Shown here: piece by piece, positions 21,650 through 33,600 of the stretch
How positions within the stretch are numbered: position 1 is the stretch's first letter
How the letters are laid out: the number at the start of each line of letters is the position of its first letter
Assembly (NCBI RefSeq): GCF_000003815.2
Contig: NC_049989.1
Span: 13,251,078 to 13,315,077, forward strand
Direction: 5' to 3'
DNA length: 64,000 nucleotides
Source: Branchiostoma floridae
Taxonomy: Eukaryota > Chordata > Leptocardii > Amphioxiformes > Branchiostomatidae
The notes under the pieces: model-generated
Databases searched by the model: none
Told to the model about the DNA's origin: nothing
What the model saw: only the letters and a program-made list of their open reading frames with translations
Translations under genes and position numbers: made by a program

Positions 21650-24600
21650 ATGGAGTATATTAGGAAGATCCGAGGATCTTCCAGCGATGCCAAATCTACA
21701 CAAATGTGTGTGAAGTCAGGTAAGGAACTGTGGAAGACTTTAGCTTAATGTAACGGAGTTTTTCAGTCCGCTAGAATGGCATTTTACACGCCAAAGTTTG
21801 TGGGTGTGAATCCGTTGCAGTTGACTATCTGAATGGCCCATGTTTCCACGTCCAATGATGAAAGGCTTAGCATAGATTCTGTGGATTTGCGGGATGCCCT
21901 ATTTCCAGAGTCCTCGAGCTCTCTCCGGCCGAAGGTAGCACTGTTGGTTCGGATACTTGGAAACTAAAAAAAAAGAAGAAGTGGAAAGTGAAAAGAAAAT
22001 ACTAGTAAATTGAACTGTTGTAAGGTAAACGCCAAATTTGGAGGCTGCAAGAGATCCCAACTTGAGGGGGTATCTGACTGAAACTGCGGCAAGTTGGCGG
22101 CGTCGCTGCGGCCGAGTAATTTGACAGAGTGCTTAACGGATTTAATCCATGATTCCATGAAAAACGAATTTTGTAACGTTTGTCGTATTGTATTTTTAGT
22201 CAGACTTGTAAGTTTTGCATGATATTCCCATTATAAATTCAAGGGTACAACACAAGCCCAATGTAGACCGCAGGAGTGACACACCCGCTTAAATTACGAA
22301 CAAAACCTTGAAAGGCTAAGAGAACTAAAACACAAGTACCTAAGCGGTATTGTGTTTTTTTTCACCTAAACAATAAAAAACTAGAAAGATCCAGAAAACA
22401 TCTCAGTCCGTAATTAGTGAGGGAAAACGTCTCGTCAGTTTATATGGATATGACCGCTGGCGTTCTCGTTGTTAATTTGTCCGTACTTTCAATAGTCGCT
22501 AGGTGTCAGTGTAGTCGATGTATATATATAGTGGTGTTGAAACTGCCAGACAAAATGAACGTTTTGTATTCTTTGCATGCCCTTATGAAGTATTCAAGGT
22601 ACTAGTACTCGGTAGTCCATATCTATTATTGGGATACGCGCACGTTAGGTTTGTTTTGCCTTCCATTCACCTAACATTCCATTCTAGAACATTCCCAATG
22701 AATAGGCTACAGCTTTTATACGATATTTTACCTCCCAATAAATCTGTTTCCGTTTCCGTTTTTCTTGTGTTTGCTTGGAGAAACCATAGCGCGCGAAGCT
22801 GTGGATATATATATAGAGAGAGATATTAAAATGATATTTGATAGGTGTGTAGGGTCACGAAAACAAAGGTCAAGTTTAATAGACAATGGGCTTTTTACGG
22901 TACCGCAGGGGAACTTCCGGTTTTGACATTTCATGTTCCTGACATGCCATGGTCGTCATGACGGAAGTTCATGGCAAATCTTCCTGTAGGTTTCACTGAA
23001 AGTTTTCCTTTTTTTATTGAAGGTTTTCCTGTTTTATTGAAGGTTTTGATGTGATTTTACAAGAACGATGTCTTGTTCATTCTGAGAGTTTGATGTGTGT
23101 GTCCTTTACCTACCCAGTCCCTTGGCCTCCTGACCGTTGGGGTTACAAGGTAGACATTAATAATGACTATCTTACAAACTCGGGTAATGTTGCGTAAGTA
23201 GTTAAATTTGAAATCACGGTAGTCGTAGTAGGATGAGCTAATTCTTTCACTTTGAAATACTCCTCTTGAACTACGTCACGTATAGACATTCTGTGCCTCC
23301 TCACAGACAAGTTCGTGTCAATTGACGATGCGAAAAGTGAGATTTTGAAGATGAAGGAGACCAACTACCAACTGAAGAACTCCGTCCTAATCTTGGTGAG
23401 CAAAGATCTATACAAATATTCTCGTGCTTTTTTGCATGCTCAACTTATCATTGTAAGGCCAGTTACATGTATCCCCTCGTACTATGCTTTTAAGTGAGTG
23501 AAAATCCAGACGTTCCGTTCAGTTCATCCTCTGAGAGTTGACACCACAAATTCCTGTCCAGCATGTTTGATGGAAGTTTAACTTCTATGTTTTGTTGTTC
23601 TAATTTTGTTTGTTCACAAGAGCTACAAGAAGTAGCATGTTTGCCTTGCTGTCATGATTACCATGTGTTGAAAACTGTTTACGGTTCGGAATTAACGTTG
23701 TCATGTGAAAGTTCACGTGTAGTCAGAAGATGCTCTTTCTGCTACTCTATTAGTACCTGTCTTGATCAGGAGTGGACAAGTCACTTTTAACGGTTCAAAG
23801 GGTGATGTTCAACCAAAACCTGAATCAGAAATTCTTCCATCACTTGTAAAGAATCAGGGAAAGAGAAGAAAGCAATGATAGAGACAGAAAAGAGAATGAC
23901 CAAACGAAAAGAAGGACAGAGAAAAGAAAGACATCAATGGTGACGATGGGAAAGATGGTACAAATTTTAACTGGCAGATTGGATTGGTTTCTCAGATTCG
24001 TTTCTTATAAATCCATTGGACAAATTTTGTTACATCTTTCTCCTTCACAGACCCGATCTACTGATGAAATGAAAAGGGAAGCTGTTAAGCAGCAAAGGGT
24101 GAGTAGTTTTGACAAACACCTGGTCGTTACGTTGTCATGCGGTTACGCCACTGCCTTACTACTTGGTCACGCAATGTTTTTTATTTTAATGTACATTACC
24201 ATATATGGCTATTGTGATGTTTTGATTGAGAAAAAAAACTTTTGTATCCTGCTAAATTGGTTTACCTTATGAGTTCTATGTTGATTTACTTATTTGAACG
24301 GACCACATCACAATATGACAATATTTACACCCATAATATGTGCTTAAAGTGGTAAGAATCTGTCGTTTTATTTTCCTACAAAAGACCATTAGTTTGCTGA
24401 AGAAGACCCACATGGACATACTCGTGAAGAAGGACGAGGTAAATATCATCGTGGGTTTGGTAAAAATCGTAGTCATCATAAGGCAACACTCCTTTCTATG
24501 GCCAACTTTAAAAATGTCCAGTTGCAAGTAAATCAACAGTTCATATCTTGCTTAGCATTTTGTGTTACCGCGGTTGCTCTTTCATTATCAAACTGAGTAC

Positions 24601-27600
24601 TAATTTTCATAGATTTTCAGCAACAAACTATTAACTTATATGACGCTGTATTTGTAACTTATATGGCGTTGTATTTATTTTGTGTTCATCTGTTGTGATA
24701 TTTCATAGACTATGGAATCGAAGTTTTGCTCTAACATAAAGTCAGTGAACAGTTTGTTTCGGTAGAAAATTCAATTGTTGTATCATGCCGTATTGTTACG
24801 GCTTTAAGTTGACTAACCATGACTACATCGTTGTGGCACCTTTAGCAAATAGATTGAATAGAAAAAAAAAATATGTGGAATAAATTCACCGCATAGTCCA
24901 TAGAAAAAATGGTGGTCATAATTTCCTGTTTATTAATTCTATCGTGCTTCATCGTTGTCGACATGTCATATTTTTGCTCATTGTTCAGGAACTAGCAAAT
25001 CAGAGAATCGCAGTTACTGCACAAAGAGTAGCTCAGGAAGCCCTAACAAAGGTAAGATGAAAGAATTTGATTCATTCTCTATCCACTAGTGGCTACGACC
25101 GCTTAGTGGCCAAAGATTTCCCAGATTCCCCAACGAAATTCATAGATCAACAACGATCACGTTTTGAGACTTGTGTGAGTGTCTTTTATATCTTACGTAC
25201 TACGCACAAAAAGCGGTTCAGGAAGCTATTGCAAAGGTAAGAACTAATCTGGATTTTCACTTTCAGATAAAAAGATTGTTGTGTTTTTATTCTCTTTCCG
25301 CTGGTGTTCAACCTAAAGAATCACTTTGTTTAGAAAAGCCGAAAAGACACATCCCAACTTCCCTAAATCCACAGATGTACAGAAAGCCACTTTCCTCTTA
25401 AAATCACAGAACCAACAAATTGTAGAAAACGTGGAGCTTTTCGTCTTCTTCTGCTTACAGAAAAAAAGAGGTAAACCCAACCTGTTTGAAAATAGCCAAC
25501 ACAAGTCTTCGAGTAACCTTTTTTGTTTTACAATGATGTTTATTACTGTTTATTGTCGCATGTATGTCTCCTATGTTTTGATCATGTACTTGAAATCATA
25601 CCTCTCGGCATGATTTTTTTTAGTTTTGTGTGTTTTGTTGTCCTTTATATCTTACTTTTACATGAAGTCAATGTCACAGAAATCCAGTACGGTCGCTCAG
25701 AGGGACTTACTGACACCCATGTTACACAGGGACCATTTAATGATCTTTGGCAGGACAAAGTTAAAGTTTTGACTTTGTAAGAAAAAAAAAAGAAATAGTC
25801 TAGAAGAACAATCATTGATGTAGCAGTGGTAGATCAGAAGTACATAGCACTTGAGTTTGTAGGATAACCAAGAATAGATACATTTATCGGCGTTTGTAAA
25901 ACACAGCTTTAAACAGATATTTTAGCAGAAAACGTTGGCATAAATTGTCTACCAATCAATATCATCTTTCATGGACTAATCGCAGTATCGTTGAATGTTC
26001 ACAGGCTCTGAATATCATCATCAAAGAGCAACAGGATACCGCGAGTCTGACGGAGGAGCTGCTACTGGAAACTAGGGTAGGCTGAAAAAACTTCATCCTC
26101 TAGAAAAGACGACATTGTTTTGTTTTGTTTTATTGTATACAAGGTAAACCGCCTTATGGAGTAACACACCACATATTTGTATTGAAGAGTAGTATGCTAT
26201 ATATATATATATATATATAGTAGTATAAGCTGTATATCAGAGCAGATACATTTGACACGCTCAACCTGATAAGAACCACAATTTTCGATAAGTGTGATGG
26301 GTTCTTTAACGTACTTGAGGTGTGGCTCTCCTCAAACACATGGGACATGGGACATGGGACCTCCATTTGACGTCCTATCAGAGGGACGTTTCTAACCGGT
26401 ACTCTTTTCACTTACTATATGAACATCAAAAATCACTAAACTTCCCCAGGGACCATGGTAAGAAAGAGTCAACACTATTTTAGAACTGGACATTCTACTT
26501 TTGGTACATTGATGTTTCGTATACAGAGTATGAAACATATCAAAACATTTTCTATTCAAAGAGTTATGCATAACTCATATTCGTACCAGCACTTGTACAT
26601 TATGGAGAATTAAATATATGACCAGACACTTAAACGTATGAATGATAAATGAATAGCAAACGTAAAACCATTTGAAATTAGCCTTTTTTATTCTGACGAT
26701 ATGTTATTGTTTATTTCTTTCCATTCTGTTCAGAACGACCTGACAAGCAGTAAGGCGGAAGGAGCAAAGCTTCGAGAGAAGGTAGGGGTTGTCTTAAGTT
26801 TGTAACAGACGTCTTTTCTGTCGTGTCAGGCCGTTTAGACACCACTCTGCACCGACGTAACAAGAACTCACTGCCGCATCGTACATGCATGTGTATAATG
26901 TTTAACCTCTAAGTTACATGCGCAGGGGATGGCTTGCGCCTTTCGGAATTGTGCACAATTTGTTGCACAATTACAATGGGTTATTTGAAATATCCAACAA
27001 TAGCACAACACATTTCATACATTGCGCCCAAAAGAGTTACTCGATCAAACAAATGGATATGATTGTCAATGTTGATCATTGTTACTATGTAATCGTTGAA
27101 TAAAGTCAAGATTTTACGACAAACAGAAGGCGTAAAATGTTAGTCTATATCTTTCTTCAGTCTTCTTATGGCAATTATTCCCCTTCAGCTCATGACCCTT
27201 AAAGCTCAGTTTACACTGAGGGAGAACGACATGTGTCAAATGGAAGAGTTGTACGAGAAACTGAAGAGGAGTCTACAGAAGATACACCTTAAGGAGGTGC
27301 AGGTTAGTGTCATTTTTGAAGAGCAGTTTCACATTTGTCTTTAAGTAAATGTGGTTAACAATTTTACAAGAAGAGAAGTAAAATAACATGTACAAATGAG
27401 GTAGATTAAGAGCACTGTAGGAACATGTAGGATATCTAAGAACAGATACATTTATCAACTTAATCACGTTCAAGCAAGTACTTTTAGCAGGAAACGTTGA
27501 CTTATATACTGTCTACAAATTAACACGCCATCATTCTTGCGCTAATCGTAGTACGGTCGAATGTTCACAGGCCCTGACAGAAGGTTTCGAACAAGAGATG

Positions 27601-30600
27601 CAGGAGAGGAATAAGAGAGAAAGGTTTTTGCAAGAGATGATTATAAGAAAGACTACGGAAATTAAGGAAGTGAAGAAGGAAATGGTTACCATGAAGGACA
27701 TTCATGAGGAGGAGGTTAAGGTCAGTGTCAATGTTTGAATCGCAAATTTTCCCCTCATCATTCAGAACGAAATAAAAGTGATAAACAACCAAGTCTTCAT
27801 CAGCAGATGTATTCTCAGTCTTTACAACGTGACCATGTTTACTTTGCATATGATTTCAAGTTGTCACAACATCTTGTGTAAATTTCCTGCACTTATACAC
27901 TCGTAGCATACTGCTTAACACGTTTCAGTTATCAGAAAACTTAGGTAAATTCTTGCCATGGAAGGTTTCTTCTTCGAGAAATGTTAAATAAAACAGAGGA
28001 CTGTGCCGATCATTGCATAAGAGAGGACTGGCACAAGTTTGTTCCTACATATATTGCCTACCAATTAGCACCATGCATATTTCTGGGACTAATCGCAGTA
28101 ACCGTTGAATGTTCACAGGCACTGAAGGAATCTTTCCTACAGGAAAACAAAGACAGGACTAACAAAGAGAGGCTACTCCAGGAGACAATTCTTCAGAAAA
28201 ACGAAGAAGTCTCAGCACTGAGGAGCAATATAAAAGCAGCAAAGGACATTCATGAAGAGGAAGTAAAGGTCAATGTTTGAATTGCAAATTCATCATTATT
28301 CAGAACTAAATAAAAGTGATAAACAACCAAGTCTTTATCAGCAGATCTAATGTATTCTAAGTCTTTACAATATGACCATGTTTACTGTGCATATGATTTC
28401 AAGTTATCAAGACAACTTAGGTAAATTTCCTGCGCTTATACACTCGTAGTATACTGCTTAACTCGTTTCAGTTATCAGAAAACTTCTTGGAGGGTTTCTT
28501 CTTCAAGAAAAGTTAAATAAAACAAAGGACTGTACCGAACTTTGCATAAGATATGACTGACACAAGTTTGTTCAGTTTAAGCCACACTGACTTAATTGAC
28601 GTATGTTAATTGACATCCACGAGCGCATTGATTTTCACCTGTTCTCAAACAACAAAACTGTGGCCACATGTGACCCAATAGATCTAGAGTCAAGGGTCGA
28701 TCAGAATGTTATGTTTGCCAGAAGATCTGTTCTCCAGGGTAAGGAGCACATGGTCAGGGCATCGGGCCACAGCGCCCATCTGACTGTTTTTCTCTCACGA
28801 ATGGCGAAGAAAACATGATTGAAATGTCGACGATTGTCTCTTACAGCCTTACTGAAAGTAAGCATAAGACAAACCAAGCTAGGAAAGAATGGATTGGATG
28901 TTTAGTCCAGTGGTTTAGCAGCATTAGCAGCATTGTTAGATTTTTATTTTTTTCACCCGCGCGCATTAGTTTTGGGGTCTGACCAGAGGATGTCATCCAT
29001 AAAATTAAGTCAGTGTGGCCTTACGTTCGGACAGCTTTATGACATAATGCGAATTGGCAAGTTCTTAAAACTGCATCAAAGCCACTATCGAAATATGTTT
29101 AAAATAGGGTCTAAAACTATATTAGAGCAACTGAGATAGGTTTCACCTTCGCGAAAGGATACTTACGAAAAAAAGTACCGTCCGACGACTTTGACTCAAA
29201 GCAGGCCGGGTGTGTATTAAAACATTAAAAGGGTCTTTCCGAGACTAACCGTGGTGTCGTCACACAGGACTTGAGAGAGACCATCCGGATGGATAGAGAA
29301 TTCGTTGAAAACTTTGTAGAGGCGTCCAAAAAGGTTGAGAACGCCGAACTAGAGGTGAGTACCAATGTTTGATTTGACGCTTACTCTTCATATCCGTCGT
29401 CCTCTTGTTGCCTGATTATAATCCGTATATCTGTAATTATGCAAGCCTTCAATGTCAGTGTCATTTTTCACATAACTTGTATACGAAGTAGTATAGTCTA
29501 CGTAAATTGATTGCAATGAAAGAAAAGAATCCGTAAAGGTGACGTTGGCAATTTTTCGCCTCCACAGATTTCAAGAAAAAGGTACTCCAAACAGAAGACG
29601 TTTACGTAAGACTTAAGGATGGGACACGATTTAACGTTTGCCTCTGAACGTCCTAGACTCGTTGGTCTAGTGTGCCACTGACTGACTGTGTGTGAGCATT
29701 TACAGTACTGTTTTCACACTCACTAATCAAAGACTTGTCACATATGTTCACAGGGCCTCAGGACAACCATCGATGGTTTAGAGTCCAAGATAGAGCAGAA
29801 GGAGGTAGGTTAACAATATAGGCCAATGTTGATTTGATCACATCCTCTTGGAACCCCAAAAATTGCAATCTCGCGAATAAAAAAACGTTTGGCAAAAAAA
29901 ATCCTTCATTATGGAATGCACACTGTACACTACAAAAAATGAGTTTTCTAATTTTCTTGTTTTTTTTTTCCTGTAAGATGCCAGGAAGGCTGAGAAAATG
30001 ACTGACCGTAAAGAAAAGACTATGGTATACCGAACAATAGATTCTTCTTTTTGGCGACGCCTCAGGGGCTAGCCTAATAGTATAGAGAGAGTCTGTTTGA
30101 CAAGAATTACCCAAATTCCGAATGTCTGGAATTTTTGCACAGGCATGTGTAGCTGCATCATCCCTTTAGAGGGGACTAACTCGTGACTGGGTTGATCTTC
30201 ATGATGTTTGGAATGTAGATAGCTTCAGATAAACCTTACATAATTAAATGGTAGTCATGCAAATCAGGGGCTAATTTGCATGATTATGAGGACAGTTTAT
30301 AGATACATTGCATTTCATTTACATAATTTATGACAAATGCTTTCTTTGCCAAGACCTTCATTCTTATTTAGGTAGAGGAGTTCAACTAATCAATGAGAAA
30401 CATTTATTATGATAGGTCACTCGTCACAAGATATCACGTTTCTTGTGTGTGTGTACAATGCCCTACAAACAGCCATCGCGTAAAACAATCCTCATACATA
30501 CAGCCAGGAGGCGAAAGGATAGGACACAAATACAACACACCTACAACAACAATCATTAATACTTACGTAAAAAAAATGACCAAAAACCCTAAATATCATA

Positions 30601-33600
30601 AATTCTAAGGCCTCTATCAAGAAAGTGAAAAAAACGTCTGGGGGTATTTGCTATTTCTACCACCCTGCCAAGTTTCAGCTCATTTGGCCAAAAAATGCAA
30701 AAAAATTAATCCCATTTGAAGATTTGACAGGAGAAGAAGAAACCAAGGAAAAACAATATATTGCAATCCCATACTGTAGTATGGATTGCAATATAAATAT
30801 TCCACAGAAGAAGACCGTTCACATTTTCTGTACTTAGATTAAACAGCAAATTGTTTTCCCCATGTGGTTCAGGCGGAGCTCCAGACGACCCAAAAAGACC
30901 TGCAGGACGTCTTGCTGGAAGTAAGACATGGTTCCGTTTTCTTCCTGGTAAACGTTGTACTCTCTCGCAGTACACACCTCGGACAAGGGTTAATATCAAT
31001 GGTTAACCAGTCGTAAATGCTGTACGTAGATCTAGGCGTTGTATTGCAGCTGTCTGTATCAGTAAGTGGTAATGACTAACTTGTTGTAAATTCTGTAACG
31101 TAACAGCAAGATCTAGGCGCTGTATTGTTACTGTAGTAGCTGTCTACATCAGTAATTGTTGGTGACAATGGTTTACCAGTTGTAAATGATGTGACGTAGC
31201 TCATCAAGATCTAGACATTGTGACCAACAAACGGACGTGTCAAATCAATCCTTTACTTTTTCATGCATCTTTTTCATAACTTTTTCCCCGGCAGTTGAAC
31301 GAGGTAAAAGATGACTTCGAGAGAAAATCTGATGAGGCTATGATGAAACGTGAAGTGGAAATGAAGGTTAGTGCAAATGTTTCATTTGGTATTTCTTGTC
31401 TGACATTTTACCTTGTTTAGATACAGCCTTTTTTGTCCCATTTTCATTCCGTACATAGTGACTATCTGCCGTGCGCAGGACCTTCTATGGTCTAAAATGT
31501 TGAATGTTTTGACCTCTCCACTATGCGTAGAACATGGAGGACAGGCTCGTCTCCATCACGGCCGAGAGGGAAATCTTTAAGGCAAGTAGCCACCACTTCA
31601 GTCTACAACATTGGAACAGAGCCAAACCAGATGTAAACAAGCACTATTGCACACTGACCAAACCAACGACCCAAGTTCAAACATTAAGAATGATTATGAC
31701 AAAACATTTTAAGCAAAATAGTATTTGTAAATTTTTCCTTTCAACTCTGAAGACTTCTACTGCTTAAAATTTTGTGCAATCACTACAGCAGGGGGCTAGT
31801 CTACTGGTAGTGGCGTGCTGTGTTCAACTACCATACTCTTTCCCAAATGCTGAGTGCTAAGCAGAGAAAACAGCATGTACCATTTATAAAGTATTTGGTA
31901 TATGAATGAATGAACTCTATTGCACGACATTTGTTCATTGTACAATGGAATGCAAGAATGAAAAGCAATTACTAGTAATACAATACTCGTTTCGGCTAAG
32001 GTCTATGACTACGGGAATCTGAACGTAAATGACGTATTGACATACTGTGATATATAACTAAACGTTTCAGTCTTTTACAATGTATTCTCTCTTTATTAGA
32101 GCGTTACATGTGTATTGGCCAAAGTAAATAGACATGAAGTTGGGATATGAGATAAGTAGATTGAAAATACATGTGTTTGACTTTGGCAATGGTGTACTAA
32201 TCGTACATATGATCACAGAGGTTGAAAAAGACCTCCTTGATATGATCATATTCATTAATTTTCGTCTAGTATCTTCTGTATAAGCCGGAAATGTCATTAG
32301 AAAATGATATTCATCTTTCTTGCATAAGAATTTTGTACTGCACATTTTTTACATATCTTTTGAAATAAATTTCCGGTGCATTTTTTTCCGCGCAATTCTC
32401 ATGCAGCAATCAAATTGAGACCCTGAATAAACTGTAGTGTACACCGTCTACATTCTAGATGATTGCCACCACCACCCATAGCGACGGCCAGAGCGACACA
32501 GTGTCTAACAACAGTTACAGAGACAGCGAGAGAAAGAGAAGAGATGCCACATTCCCCCATAACAACGGCCAGAGTGACACAGTGTCTAACAACAGTTACA
32601 GAAGAGATGCCACATTCCCCCACAACAACGGCCAGAGTGACACAGTGTCTAACAACAGAAGAGATGACACCTTCCCCCACAACGACGGCCAGAGTGACAC
32701 AGTGTCTAACAACAGTTACAGAAGAGATGACACCTTCCCCCACAACAACGGCCAGAGCGACACAGTGTCTAACAACAGAAGAGATGACACCTTCCCCCAC
32801 AACGACGGCCAGAGTGACACAGTGTCTAACAACAGAAAATATGACACCTTCCCCCACAACGACGGCCAGAGTGACACAGTGTCTAACAACAGAAGAGATG
32901 ACACCTTCCCACACAACGACGGCCAGAGTGACACAGTGTCTAACAACAGAAAATATGACACCTTCCCCCACAACGACGGCCAGAGTGACACAGTGTCTAA
33001 CAACAGAAGAGATGACACCTTCCCCCACAACGACGGCCAGAGTGACACAGTGTCTAACAACAGAAGAGATGACACCTTCCCCCACAACGACGGCCAGAGT
33101 GACACAGTGTCTAACAACAGAAGAGATGCCACCTTCCCCCACAACGACGGCCAGAGTGACACAGTGTCTAACAACAGAAGAGATGACACCTTCCCCCACA
33201 ACGACGGCCAGAGTGACACAGTGTCTAACAACAGAAAATATGACACCTTCCCCCACAACGACGGCCAGAGTGACACAGTGTCTAACAACAGAAGAGATGC
33301 CACCTTCCCCCACAACGACGGCCAGAGTGACACAGTGTCTAACAACAGAAGAGATGACACCTTCCCCCACAACGACGGCCAGAGTGACACAGTGTCTAAC
33401 AACAGAAGAGATGACACCTTCCCCCACAACGACGGCCAGAGTGACACAGTGTCTAACAACAGAAGAGATGCCACCTTCCCCCACAACGACGGCCAGAGTG
33501 ACACAGTGTCTAACAACAGAAGAGATGACACCTTCCCCCACAACGACGGCCAGAGTGACACAGTGTCCAACAACAGAAAATATGACACATTCCCCCACAA

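Noticed and set aside
25205-25460. Possible extra small exons of gene A (for example ending AGCTATTGCAAAG/GTAAG)
   Set aside because: They look like a partial copy of the preceding exon's end. The gene B counterpart lacks the donor, so they were left out of the model.
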